Assembly: GCA_024508935.1 (NCBI GenBank)
Contig: JANINW010000037.1
Span: 62,001-126,000 of the forward strand
DNA: 64,000 bases
Direction: 5' to 3'
Origin: Flavipsychrobacter sp.
Lineage (GTDB): Bacteria; Bacteroidota; Bacteroidia; Chitinophagales; Chitinophagaceae
Below are positions 26,612 through 35,687 of this stretch, one piece after another. How positions within the stretch are numbered: the first letter of the stretch is position 1; every line of letters begins with the position of its first letter. Under the pieces are notes generated by a model. The model made no database searches and was not told the DNA's origin. It saw only the letters and a program-made list of their open reading frames with translations. Both the position numbers and the translations under genes were made by a program.

Positions 26612-29455
26612 TTATTTTAGCTCGTCTTTCAGGAAACGGCCTGTATGGCTTTCTTTGATCTTCGCAATGGCTTCCGGTGTGCCGGCGCCTACCAGCGTGC
26701 CGCCGCCGCTGCCGCCTTCAGGCCCCATGTCTATCACATAATCGGCCACCTTTACAATGTCAAGATTATGCTCAATGACCAAAACCGTATTGCCGCGGTC
26801 TACCAGCCTGTTAAGCACAGATAGCAGGTGCTTTATATCTTCGAAGTGGAGACCTGTTGTAGGTTCGTCCAGTATATAAATGGTTTGACCTGTATCGCGT
26901 TTAGATAATTCAGTGGCCAGCTTTACACGTTGCGCCTCACCACCGCTCAGTGTTACTGCGCTTTGGCCCAGTGTTACATAACCAAGTCCTACGTCCTGCA
27001 GTGTTTTTATCCTGCGGTGCAGGAAGTGTACATTCACAAAAAAATCTACGGCCTCGTCAACGGTCATGTCCAATACGTCGGCAATTGATTTTCCTTTGTA
27101 GCGTATCTCCAGTGTTTCGCGGTTATATCGCCGCCCGTTACATTTTTCACAAGGCACATATACATCCGGCAGGAAGTTCATTTCGATCACGCGCATACCA
27201 CCGCCCTGGCATTCTTCACAACGCCCGCTTTTTACATTGAAAGAGAAACGCCCTGCATTATAGCCGCGTATTTTAGCTTCAGGTACCTGCGCAAAAAGCT
27301 GCCTTATCTCGTTGAAGAAACCGCAATAGGTAGCAGGGTTACTACGTGGTGTGCGGCCAATAGGACTTTGGTCTATTTCTATTACTTTGTCAATATGCTG
27401 CAGCCCATCTACCTTTTTATAAGGCATGGGTGCTTGCTTGAAATTGTGATAGCAATGCTTGCCAAGAATAGGGTAGAGCGTTTCGTTGATAAGTGTGCTC
27501 TTGCCGCTGCCCGATACGCCGGTAACACATACAAACGTGCCAAGCGGTATATCAATAGAAACATTTTTCAGGTTGTTGCCGGTAGCGCCCTTCAGCACCA
27601 GTTTATTGCCATTACCTTTGCGTCTTTCTTCAGGTACTTCTATCGCCAGCTCATGGTTCAGGTATCCCGCAGTAGTAGTATGTCCCTTTATCACTTCGGC
27701 AGGAGTACCTTCGCTTACAATGCGGCCGCCATGAATACCTGCTGCCGGGCCAATGTCTATCAGGTGGTCGGCTGCCAGCATAATATCTTTATCATGCTCT
27801 ACTACCAGCACCGAATTGCCGCCGTCTCTAAGGTTCTTTAAAGCACCTATCAGTTTCTGGTTATCTCGCTGGTGCAGCCCAATGCTGGGCTCGTCTAATA
27901 TATAGGTGATGCCGGTAAGTTGAGAGCCTATTTGCGTGGCCAGTCTTATACGTTGAGATTCGCCGCCGCTTAGTGTGCGGGTAGCCCTGTCCAGTGTCAG
28001 GTAATGCAGCCCCACATCCAACAGGAAATGCAGGCGGTCGCGTATCTCTTTAAGAATGTCCTTTGCTATCACATTCTGTTTGCTGTTTAGTCTTTTCTCT
28101 ATACCGGTAAACCAATCGGTCAGGTCGTTCAGTGATTTTTGTGATAATTGGGCAATATTGCTATCGTCCACCTTGAACCACAGGCTTTCCTGTTTTAGCC
28201 GTGCTCCGTTACATTGCGGGCAGGTAGTTAGTTGCATATAGCCTTCTGCCCAGTCTCTGATTGCTTCCGACGATGTTTCATTGAACCACCGCAGCAGCAT
28301 ATTAATAATGCCTTCGTAGTTATGCTGAGCTACTTGCTCATGATAAGTGTCTGCTTCGTCATCATTATACGTGATGACGCCTTCTTCGTTGCCATATAAT
28401 AATATATTCAGCTGCTTTTGGGGTATGTTTTTAACGGGTACGTTGAGTGGTATCTTATTCTTTTTGGCCAATATGGTGGCTTGCTGAAAAGTCCAGGCTT
28501 CGCGTTCGCCGCCAAGCGGGGCAATGGCGCCATCGGCTATACTTTTGGTTTCGTCCGGTATTACTTCTTCCATATTCACCTGGTATACGCTGCCTAGTCC
28601 CTTACATTTGGGGCAGGCCCCATACGGCGAGTTGAAGGAGAAAGTATTAGGAGATGGCTCTTCATAGGAAATGCCGGTTTCGGCGCACATTAGTTGCCGG
28701 CTGTATTGTACCAGGTTGTTTTTGTCAACATCCAGCACAAACATTAGTCCCTTACCCATTTGCAGGCTCTTCTGTATACTCTGGCTTAGCCGGGTCTGTG
28801 CATCATCTTGCACCACCAGCCGGTCTATTACCAGTTCTATCTCGTGTATTTTATACCGGTCCAATTGCATGCGCTCCTTCAGGTCTACGATTTCGCCGTC
28901 TACACGTACTTTGAGGTAGCCCTGCTTGCGCAATTGTTCAAACAATTCGCGGTAGTGCCCTTTACGTCCGCGAACTACAGGAGCCAGTAAAATAATCTTC
29001 TTATTGTCGAAATGCTGTCGGATATGAGCTACTATCTCCTCCTCGCTGAATTTCGTCATCTTCTTGCCCGTATTATAAGAATAGGCATCGGCCACTCTTG
29101 CATACAGGAGGCGCATGAAATCGTAGACCTCTGTTACGGTGCCTACAGTAGAGCGGGGATTGCGGTTGGTCGTTTTCTGTTCTATAGAAATGACCGGCGA
29201 CAGCCCGGTGATCTTATCTACATCAGGGCGGTCCAGGTCTCCCAGGAACTGGCGGGCATAGGCTGCAAAACTCTCCATATACCTGCGCTGCCCTTCGGCA
29301 AATATGGTATCGAATGCCAGCGATGATTTGCCGCTGCCGCTGATACCTGTGATGACTACCAGTTTATTTTTGGGTATGCTGACGTCAATATTTTTCAGAT
29401 TGTGGACTTTTGCCCCCAATATTTCTATGTTTTCTGATGCACTGAGCTTATTCAT
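26612..29455 (-). CDS. uvrA: Excinuclease ABC subunit A
   Basis: This 947-residue protein has the two tandem ABC ATPase modules of UvrA, the damage-recognition subunit of nucleotide excision repair that loads UvrB. Walker A motifs are GISGSGKSS (near residue 36) and GVSGSGKST. Signatures are LSGGESQRIRLA and LSGGEAQRVKLA. Zinc-binding Cys pairs are CPKC/CPQC in the first half and CEEC ... CEKC in the second. The Cys pair that many UvrA proteins have right after the LLYARV segment is replaced here by DAYSYNTGKKM, a form I associate with Bacteroidota. It ends 1 base after the convergent T9SS gene and lies downstream of the polyprenyl synthase gene. Confidence 0.95.
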   Translation of the reverse strand: MNKLSASENIEILGAKVHNLKNIDVSIPKNKLVVITGISGSGKSSLAFDTIFAEGQRRYMESFAAYARQFLGDLDRPDVDKITGLSPVISIEQKTTNRNPRSTVGTVTEVYDFMRLLYARVADAYSYNTGKKMTKFSEEEIVAHIRQHFDNKKIILLAPVVRGRKGHYRELFEQLRKQGYLKVRVDGEIVDLKERMQLDRYKIHEIELVIDRLVVQDDAQTRLSQSIQKSLQMGKGLMFVLDVDKNNLVQYSRQLMCAETGISYEEPSPNTFSFNSPYGACPKCKGLGSVYQVNMEEVIPDETKSIADGAIAPLGGEREAWTFQQATILAKKNKIPLNVPVKNIPQKQLNILLYGNEEGVITYNDDEADTYHEQVAQHNYEGIINMLLRWFNETSSEAIRDWAEGYMQLTTCPQCNGARLKQESLWFKVDDSNIAQLSQKSLNDLTDWFTGIEKRLNSKQNVIAKDILKEIRDRLHFLLDVGLHYLTLDRATRTLSGGESQRIRLATQIGSQLTGITYILDEPSIGLHQRDNQKLIGALKNLRDGGNSVLVVEHDKDIMLAADHLIDIGPAAGIHGGRIVSEGTPAEVIKGHTTTAGYLNHELAIEVPEERRKGNGNKLVLKGATGNNLKNVSIDIPLGTFVCVTGVSGSGKSTLINETLYPILGKHCYHNFKQAPMPYKKVDGLQHIDKVIEIDQSPIGRTPRSNPATYCGFFNEIRQLFAQVPEAKIRGYNAGRFSFNVKSGRCEECQGGGMRVIEMNFLPDVYVPCEKCNGRRYNRETLEIRYKGKSIADVLDMTVDEAVDFFVNVHFLHRRIKTLQDVGLGYVTLGQSAVTLSGGEAQRVKLATELSKRDTGQTIYILDEPTTGLHFEDIKHLLSVLNRLVDRGNTVLVIEHNLDIVKVADYVIDMGPEGGSGGGTLVGAGTPEAIAKIKESHTGRFLKDELK

Positions 29456-29480
29456 AACCTATCGTCACTAAATAATTATA

Positions 29481-30446
29481 TCAATATTTCCTTTCTATAG
29501 CGTATTCCACCAATTCTTCCATTGCATTGCGTGCAGGTGTGGCGGGGAAGGTCTTTAATATCTGCATAGCCGCTTCTTTATATTCTTTCATCTTCTGCTT
29601 TGCATAAGCTATGCCACCCGATTCATTTACATACCGTATCACTTCTTCCACACTTTTTTTATCAGTGTTCTTGTTTTTTACAATGTAAATAATACGTTTT
29701 TTTAACTGATTATCAGCATTTTGTAAAGTGTATATCAGTGGTAGTGTCATTTTCTTCTCCTTAATGTCAATACCTGTAGGCTTACCTATATTATCATTGC
29801 CGTAATCAAACAGGTCATCTTTTATCTGGAAGGCAATACCTACCTTCTCTCCAAACAGGCGAAATTGTTCAGCTGTTTCAGGGTTACCGGTTGTAGAAAA
29901 TGCGCCTGCAGAACAGGCTGCAGATAGCAGGGACGCGGTTTTTGCCCGTATTATCTCAAAATATACATCTTCCTTAATATCAAGTTTACGGGCTTTTTCC
30001 ATTTGCAGCAGTTCGCCTTCGCTCATCTCTTTTACAGCCCGCGAGGTGATTTTGAGTATCTGGTGGTCATTATTTTCTACAGATAGCAGCAAGCCCTTGG
30101 CCAGGAGGTAGTCGCCTACCAATACGGCTATCTTGTTTTTCCACAGTGCATTAATTGAGAAAAAATTTCTGCGAACCATGGAATTATCTACCACATCGTC
30201 GTGTACCAGGGTGGCTGTGTGTAATAATTCTATGAGTGAGGCAGCCCTGTAGGTATCCTCCTGTATACCACCCCCCGCTATATGGGCAGAGAGGAAGACG
30301 AACATAGGCCGCATCTGCTTGCCTTTTCGCTTGATAATGAAGCGCATAATGCGATCCAGTAAGGGATTTGAGCCCTTTACGCTGTCCGCAAATTTTCTTT
30401 CAAAAGTATTCAGTTCCCTGCCTATAACCTGCCTAACAAGTTCCAT
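29481..30446 (-). CDS. Long-chain polyprenyl diphosphate synthase
   Basis: This 321-residue trans-prenyltransferase has both aspartate motifs: the first DDVVD (83-87, in LLHTATLVHDDVVDNS) and the second KDDLFD (208-213). It also has the GKQMRP substrate-binding segment at 42-47. The second motif is DDxxD, as is usual for such synthases. The Ala/Ser-rich positions before the first motif suggest a longer product, probably the side chain of menaquinone (octaprenyl or similar). The neighbouring genes do not settle the chain length. It is upstream of uvrA by 25 bases on the same strand and may be cotranscribed with it. Confidence 0.92.
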   Translation of the reverse strand: MELVRQVIGRELNTFERKFADSVKGSNPLLDRIMRFIIKRKGKQMRPMFVFLSAHIAGGGIQEDTYRAASLIELLHTATLVHDDVVDNSMVRRNFFSINALWKNKIAVLVGDYLLAKGLLLSVENNDHQILKITSRAVKEMSEGELLQMEKARKLDIKEDVYFEIIRAKTASLLSAACSAGAFSTTGNPETAEQFRLFGEKVGIAFQIKDDLFDYGNDNIGKPTGIDIKEKKMTLPLIYTLQNADNQLKKRIIYIVKNKNTDKKSVEEVIRYVNESGGIAYAKQKMKEYKEAAMQILKTFPATPARNAMEELVEYAIERKY

Positions 30447-30572
30447 TTATCAAAGGGCAAAAAGTGTAAAAAGCAAAAATCGTCGATGTAGCTGAGCAAA
30501 AAAAGTTCTTTTTTGGCATAATCCTTGTCATATACGTTACAAAAAAACATAAAACATTTTTATTTTTTGTTC

Positions 30573-30604
30573 TTTGTTTTTTTGAAAGGTCTGCGTTACC
30601 TTTG
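30573..30604 (+). promoter_or_regulatory. Bacteroidetes-type promoter of the OmpA gene
   Basis: A TTTG at 30573-30576 and TACCTTTG at 30597-30604 are separated by 20 bases, fitting the -33 TTTG / -7 TAnnTTTG consensus. The start codon is 50 bases downstream, leaving an AT-rich leader, as expected for an abundant outer-membrane protein. Confidence 0.75.
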
Positions 30605-30654
30605 TCACATATTTGAATAATTTAACCAAAATTCTTTAAATAAACAAATCTGTT

Positions 30655-32385
30655 ATGATCAACAAAAAGTACCTATTGCTAGCTAGCCTTTGCTCAGTTA
30701 TGGCAGCTCAGCCGGTATTTGCACAGGAAAGTGAATCTACATCTGCCAAATGGTCAAGTCGTGATATGACTTACCGTGGACAAGGCTACGATGTTTTAGA
30801 CACGAACTACGTGCCCGGCTTCCGCATGAAACAGCATCGCAAATTCTTAAACCATCAATACGCCTTCCCTGCGAAGCCTCGCAATATGTGGGAAATAGGT
30901 GTAGGTCTTGGTCTGTACAATGTATCCGGTGATGTGCCTACAGAAATGTTATGGCAAACCAAGGGCGGTGGATATGGTTTCCACGCTCACGTACGTAAAG
31001 CATGGGGTTATGTGCTTTCTACACGTCTTCAATATAACTATGGCATAGCTAAAGGTATGCAATGGCAGGAAGAAAGGAATTACAAGCACAATCCCGCCTG
31101 GAACCAGGCTTATAATGCTGCTCAAACCGGTGGTAGCGGTATCACTGACCCGGTTTTCTACAACTACCGTATGGAATCGCATCAGTTGAACTTCGACCTG
31201 ATCGCGTCCCTGAATAACATCAGGTTCCACAAAGCGCGTACAGGTATTTCAGCTTACGCTTTCTTAGGTCTGGGTGCCCTGGCATATAATACGCATGTGA
31301 ATGCTTTAGATGCTAACAACCAACCTTATAACTTCTACAATATTGTAGGCGACCCAACTCAAACTCCTCAGATACATGAGAATCGTAAGGAGATCCGTGA
31401 CAAACTCAAAGCTGGCATGGACAACACTTACGAAACTGATGCTGAAAACGAGCGCGATCGTCGTCGTCCTGAAATATTCAACAACAAAACACTGGATTTC
31501 GCACCTAGCTTCGGTATAGGTTTCCAATTCAAAGTTAGCAAACACGTTAACATTGCCCTGGAAGACCGCGTAACAATGCCATGGAGCGAAGATCTGCTGG
31601 ATGGTCAGCGTTGGGCTTCACAAGTTTATGGTGACCCAGTATTGTCTGGCCGTAACGACGGTATCAACTACCTGTCATTGGGTGTTAACTTCAACCTGGG
31701 AAGCTCTCGCAAAAATGTTGAGCCTCTGTACTGGTTGAACCCACTGGATCATGCTTACAGCGAACTGAGCTATCCTCGTCATATGATACTGCCTGATCCG
31801 GTTCTGCCTGATTCAGACGGCGATGGTATCACTGACCAGTTTGACAAATGCCCTGGTACTCCTGCTGGTGTAGCTGTTGACAGCCATGGTTGCCCAATGG
31901 ATACAGACGGTGACGGTGTTCCTGATGATCGTGATAAACAATTGATCACTCCAACTGAATGTCAACCGGTAGATGCTGATGGTGTTGGTAAATGCCCTTG
32001 CCCAGAAGGTTGCGGTACAGCAGTATCAACTTGCGGTAGTATAGGTTCTGGCAGCATATCTTTCGATAACAACTCTTCTAAGATACGTCCTGCTGCACAA
32101 GCTCAACTGGCTGCTTTAGCTGCTCAAATGCAAGCTAACCCAACTTGTAAAGTAGTGATCACTGGTGCCGGTAACGGTAGCAAGATCCAACAGCAACGTT
32201 CTTGGGATCATGTTAACGCTATCATCGAATACATGAGCGAAAAACATGGTATCGATCGTAACCGTTTCATCTTCCAATATGGTCAGGCTGGTGAAGCAAA
32301 CTCAGTAATGTATCGTTCAGCAATGAACGGTGAAGAAGGTCCTGCTAACGTAGCACCTCCATTCCCTAACCTGAGGAAAGATTAA
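30655..32385 (+). CDS. OmpA-family outer-membrane protein with thrombospondin type-3 repeats
   Basis: This 576-residue protein has a signal peptide (about 1-24, VFAQ) and an N-terminal beta-barrel-like region. A calcium-binding TSP type-3 linker follows (DSDGDGITDQFDKCPGTPAG and DTDGDGVPDDRD). The C-terminal OmpA-like domain starts at ISFDNNSSKIRPAAQAQL. The peptidoglycan-contact motif is altered: the Asp normally found in the ITGHTD segment is absent (ITGAGNGSK), while the Arg is kept (QQQRSWDHV). A Cys-rich stretch (CPCPEGCG) precedes the OmpA domain. Codon use is more uniform and C-ending than in the neighbours, as in highly expressed genes. It is likely a major structural outer-membrane protein. 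Confidence 0.92.
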   Translation: MINKKYLLLASLCSVMAAQPVFAQESESTSAKWSSRDMTYRGQGYDVLDTNYVPGFRMKQHRKFLNHQYAFPAKPRNMWEIGVGLGLYNVSGDVPTEMLWQTKGGGYGFHAHVRKAWGYVLSTRLQYNYGIAKGMQWQEERNYKHNPAWNQAYNAAQTGGSGITDPVFYNYRMESHQLNFDLIASLNNIRFHKARTGISAYAFLGLGALAYNTHVNALDANNQPYNFYNIVGDPTQTPQIHENRKEIRDKLKAGMDNTYETDAENERDRRRPEIFNNKTLDFAPSFGIGFQFKVSKHVNIALEDRVTMPWSEDLLDGQRWASQVYGDPVLSGRNDGINYLSLGVNFNLGSSRKNVEPLYWLNPLDHAYSELSYPRHMILPDPVLPDSDGDGITDQFDKCPGTPAGVAVDSHGCPMDTDGDGVPDDRDKQLITPTECQPVDADGVGKCPCPEGCGTAVSTCGSIGSGSISFDNNSSKIRPAAQAQLAALAAQMQANPTCKVVITGAGNGSKIQQQRSWDHVNAIIEYMSEKHGIDRNRFIFQYGQAGEANSVMYRSAMNGEEGPANVAPPFPNLRKD

Positions 32386-32405
32386 TATTAATCGACTTCA
32401 TTATA

Positions 32406-32434
32406 AAGAACCCCCGGAATTTCCGGGGGTTCTT
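32406..32434 (+). terminator. Terminator of the OmpA gene
   Basis: A long stem (AAGAACCCCCGGAA against TTCCGGGGGTTCTT) is followed by GTTTT, 21 bases after the stop codon. Confidence 0.88.
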
Positions 32435-32470
32435 GTTTTAGGCATTTCCAACCTTATATAGTATAATAAT

Positions 32471-32497
32471 AAAGGCGGCACTTATGGTGCCGCCTTT
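32471..32497. terminator. Second hairpin between convergent genes
   Basis: An 11-bp stem (AAAGGCGGCAC against GTGCCGCCTTT) is flanked by AT runs on both sides; it probably ends the minus-strand kinase gene. Confidence 0.7.
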
Positions 32498-32519
32498 ATT
32501 ATGTTGTGAGCATCTTATA

Positions 32520-33371
32520 TTATTGCATTGCCTTGTGGTATTTTATCAGGCCTTCCATAGGGCTTTGGGTAATGTTGCCACAGGTAAGCTCGTACTGATG
32601 GCATAGCTCTTCAATTACGTCCCTGAACATGTATGCAACGGAGCCTGTAAAGTGTAGCGGTTGTTTCCAGCTTTGGCGGTATTTGAGTATATGGGTCTGG
32701 AAAAAATCGTTCAGGCAGTCTTCAATAATATTTTCCACCATAAAATGCCCCCTGTTTTCTGCCAGCAATTTTACAAAGCCGGCAAGGTAGCGGTTAGGGA
32801 ATGGTTCACGATATAACTTATTGAGTATTTGCGGCAGATCATTGCCGAAATACAACTCAAAGGCCATGCGCAGCTCAGTATCAAAAGTGCGGTAAGCATA
32901 ATACTGCAACACCTTTTTTCCCATATGGTTACCGCTGCCTTCATCTCCGGCTATATAGCCTAAAGAAGGCTGTTGCTCTTTTATCTTTTTACCATCGAAA
33001 TAGCAGGAATTGCTGCCGGTGCCCAATATGCATACAATACCTTTTTCGGTACCGCACATAGCTCGCGCGGCAGCCATCATATCACTGCTTACTTCTGTTT
33101 TCTTTATAGCAAAGTATTTATGGAGTATTGCCGACAGTTCTTTTTGCTTTGCCTCATTGCCGGCACCCGCACCGTAGAAAACGATCTTATCGGCACCATG
33201 TTTTTTCTTATCCCACTGCAGTTCTGTTTCCAGGATATAAGTAATGTCTTCTGCTTTTTGCAGGTAGGGATTAATGCCCTGCGTTTTGAAACGTACCGGT
33301 TTCTTGTTGTTGGTGAGTAAACACCAGTCGGTTTTTGTTGAACCGCTATCAGCAATAAGTATGGAAGACAT
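32520..33371 (-). CDS. BadF/BadG-type N-acetylglucosamine kinase-like protein
   Basis: This protein of about 283 residues has the actin/hexokinase ATPase fold of the BadF/BadG/BcrA/BcrD family, whose single-domain members phosphorylate N-acetylglucosamine. The phosphate-1 loop is DSGSTKTDW near the N-terminus, and phosphate-2 is CILGTGSNSCYFDG. The SLGYIAGDEGSGNHMGKKVL segment is characteristic of GlcNAc kinases, and an adenosine loop FTGSVAYMF is near the C-terminus. I chose the ATG at 33371; another ATG six bases upstream is possible. A role in recycling amino sugars from peptidoglycan or chitin is inferred, as no sugar-pathway gene is adjacent. Confidence 0.85.
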   Translation of the reverse strand: MSSILIADSGSTKTDWCLLTNNKKPVRFKTQGINPYLQKAEDITYILETELQWDKKKHGADKIVFYGAGAGNEAKQKELSAILHKYFAIKKTEVSSDMMAAARAMCGTEKGIVCILGTGSNSCYFDGKKIKEQQPSLGYIAGDEGSGNHMGKKVLQYYAYRTFDTELRMAFELYFGNDLPQILNKLYREPFPNRYLAGFVKLLAENRGHFMVENIIEDCLNDFFQTHILKYRQSWKQPLHFTGSVAYMFRDVIEELCHQYELTCGNITQSPMEGLIKYHKAMQ

Positions 33372-33508
33372 AGGCATCAATTGTTATACAAATTTGCATA
33401 CCCTGAAAACAAATTCCTAATTGTTATTGTTGGTTGTGTGTTAAAATAAGGTATCCCTGAATTGATAAACTTTATGTATTCAGTTATTATATAATCGATA
33501 ATTGCAGC

Positions 33509-33516
33509 TAACTTTG
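33509..33516 (+). promoter_or_regulatory. -7 box ahead of the S41 peptidase gene
   Basis: TAACTTTG matches TAnnTTTG, 16 bases before the ATG at 33533. No clear -33 element. Confidence 0.45.
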
Positions 33517-33532
33517 CACCACTTTTTATTAG

Positions 33533-35176
33533 ATGAATGAGCAGCAGAAACCGGGAAGTGTAAAAGTTTGGGCGCCCCTGGCTTTTTCTATAGTCCTTAT
33601 TGCAGGTATGGTACTCGGGTTCAATCTTCGTGATTCACTCAGGAAGAAACGCGATATACAGGCTGTTATTGAGCGTAATGACCGCCTGGAGCAAGTGATA
33701 GACCTCATCAATGAAAAGTATGTAGACACCGTAAATACCAATGCTTTATACAAGGATGCCATGACCGGCATCCTGAGCCACCTTGACCCGCATACCGTAT
33801 ATATTCCTGCTGACGAGCTGGATGCAATTAATGAAGACCTGGAAGGCAGTTTTTTTGGCATTGGCGTAGAGTTCTCTATTATCCGCGATACAATACAGGT
33901 TACTTCTGTTATAGAAGAAGGCCCCGCTGCCCGTTCAGGTGTAGAAACCGGCGACCAGCTTATAAAAGTGGGTGATAGTGTAGTAGCAGGTACAGGCATC
34001 ACATCAGACCGCATCATCAGGATGCTGAAGGGCAAGCAATACAGCCGCGTTTTGGTAACGCTGAAGCAGCAAAGCGGCCTGCAGAAGGTTGTTACAATAA
34101 AACGGGATGTTATACCCCTGTATAGTGTAGAGGCAAGCATTATGCTGGATAGCATTACCGGCTTTATAAAGATCAACCGCTTTAGTGCTACTACCTATGA
34201 CGAATTTGTAAAAGCACTTACCGGTTTGCAAAAACAAGGTATGCAGCAACTGGTACTGGACCTGCGGCAGAACCCCGGCGGGTATCTTAATGCAGCTACC
34301 AGCATAGCTGATGAGTTTTTGAGTGGTAACAAGCTGATCGTATATACCAAGGGGAAGCATTCATTACGTACGGAATACAAAACAGGCAGTGAAAATAAAT
34401 TTGAAAATGGCAGGCTTGCAGTACTGGTAGATGAGAATGCAGCTTCTGCAAGCGAAATACTGGCCGGGGCTGTGCAGGACTGGGACAGGGGTATTATTAT
34501 AGGCCGCAGGACCTTTGGTAAAGGACTGGTACAGGAGCAATACGATATGGACGATGGGTCGGCGTTAAGGCTTACTATAGCCAAGTATTATACACCATCG
34601 GGCAGGTGCATCCAGCGTTCCTTCGCCAAAGGCAAAGAAGCCTATAGTGAAGATTTTGTACATCGTTTTGAAACCGGTGAACTTACCGGCTATGATACAA
34701 CTGCACTGGCAGATACAACAAAATATTATACTTCGCAGAAAAGAGTGGTATATGGTGGCGGTGGTATAAAACCTGATGTGTATGTACCCTATGACACCGG
34801 CAGGTTGTCTAATGGTTTGCTTAACCTGCTTTATTCAGATGATGTAAAGAATGTAGTATGGGATTATTTCCTCAGGAATAGAGCTGTCCTGGACAAATAT
34901 GCATCCGTAAAGGTATTTGATCATTATTTTGACGGCGGCCAGTTAGTAAAAAGTTATCTGAATGTATTGCAGCCACACGTACGCATTGCAGCGGGCAAAA
35001 TTTTGAAGGTGCCTTATAACGATAGTTTCTTCAGGCTGCAGATGAAGGCCCAGCTGGCGCGTATATTATATCGCAACAACGGGTATTACGCGGTCAGTCT
35101 CAAAGATGACAATGTGGCCCGCAAGGCCTTACAAATGCTGCATAGCAAAAACTACTCATCCATTATAGGCCGGTAA
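33533..35176 (+). CDS. C-terminal processing (S41) peptidase with PDZ domain
   Basis: This 547-residue periplasmic protease has an N-terminal membrane anchor (about 12-30). A helical region with ILSHLDPHTVYIP precedes a PDZ domain (about 95-185, FFGIGVEFSI ... EGPAARSGVETGDQLIKVGD). The S41 catalytic domain follows, with LVLDLRQNPGGYL. The Ser/Lys dyad is S305 (ENAASASEIL) and K330 (RRTFGKG), the 25-residue spacing seen in Prc/Tsp. The C-terminal ~130 residues are an extension common in Bacteroidota. It should trim or degrade periplasmic and lipoprotein substrates. Its last 21 bases overlap the convergent nuclease-like gene. Confidence 0.92.
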   Translation: MNEQQKPGSVKVWAPLAFSIVLIAGMVLGFNLRDSLRKKRDIQAVIERNDRLEQVIDLINEKYVDTVNTNALYKDAMTGILSHLDPHTVYIPADELDAINEDLEGSFFGIGVEFSIIRDTIQVTSVIEEGPAARSGVETGDQLIKVGDSVVAGTGITSDRIIRMLKGKQYSRVLVTLKQQSGLQKVVTIKRDVIPLYSVEASIMLDSITGFIKINRFSATTYDEFVKALTGLQKQGMQQLVLDLRQNPGGYLNAATSIADEFLSGNKLIVYTKGKHSLRTEYKTGSENKFENGRLAVLVDENAASASEILAGAVQDWDRGIIIGRRTFGKGLVQEQYDMDDGSALRLTIAKYYTPSGRCIQRSFAKGKEAYSEDFVHRFETGELTGYDTTALADTTKYYTSQKRVVYGGGGIKPDVYVPYDTGRLSNGLLNLLYSDDVKNVVWDYFLRNRAVLDKYASVKVFDHYFDGGQLVKSYLNVLQPHVRIAAGKILKVPYNDSFFRLQMKAQLARILYRNNGYYAVSLKDDNVARKALQMLHSKNYSSIIGR

Positions 35177-35599
35177 AGCGCTGCACCACCTGATATTCAG
35201 AATATCATTTGCATCTGCGCAATAATTCTGATGCCCGTTACTGATGACCCAATACCGGCAGGGCATGGCGCTGTGGTATTGTAATAACTGGTGTAAAGTT
35301 TTGTCGCTCAAAGGCACATCCGGAGCCTTGCATTCCACCAGCATCCAGGGAGTGTGGTTTGCATCATATACAACAATATCAAAGCGCCTGTCCATACCAG
35401 CCACCTTTATTTTTTTCTCTACAGATATTAATGCTGGGGGGTACTTTAAATTATTAATTAAGTATTGCAGGTAATATTGGCGCACGTGTTCTTCCGGAGT
35501 CAGCACCAGCCATTTTTTTCTCACCGGGTCAAATACCCGGGTATTATTTTCTTCCTGTTTAAGCCTCAATTGTATAGTCGAAAAGTCTGGCACGAACAT
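35156..35599 (-). CDS. Standalone HSDR_N-like PD-(D/E)xK domain protein
   Basis: This 147-residue protein matches the N-terminal nuclease-like domain of type I restriction R subunits (HSDR_N_2 type). It has TPEEHVRQYYLQYLI, then RRFDIVVYD and WMLVECKAP, which supply the D ... ExK core of the PD-(D/E)xK fold, and a conserved Gln helix (HQLLQYHSAM). No helicase domain and no hsdM or hsdS is nearby, so this is not a restriction system. Small single-domain versions are common in Bacteroidota and their function is not established to my knowledge. Its 3' end overlaps the S41 peptidase gene by 21 bases tail to tail. Confidence 0.8.
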   Translation of the reverse strand: MFVPDFSTIQLRLKQEENNTRVFDPVRKKWLVLTPEEHVRQYYLQYLINNLKYPPALISVEKKIKVAGMDRRFDIVVYDANHTPWMLVECKAPDVPLSDKTLHQLLQYHSAMPCRYWVISNGHQNYCADANDILNIRWCSALPAYNG

Positions 35600-35687
35600 T
35601 ATACATCAAAGTAAAAACATCTTAACGAAACAGGAACAATTAATTAAAAAGCAATAGTTTGTTTTGGATTAACTTTAAGTATAGAAT

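Noticed and set aside
35156-35599. Type I restriction system around the HSDR_N-like gene
   Set aside because: No helicase domain, methyltransferase or specificity gene is present in the surrounding sequence.
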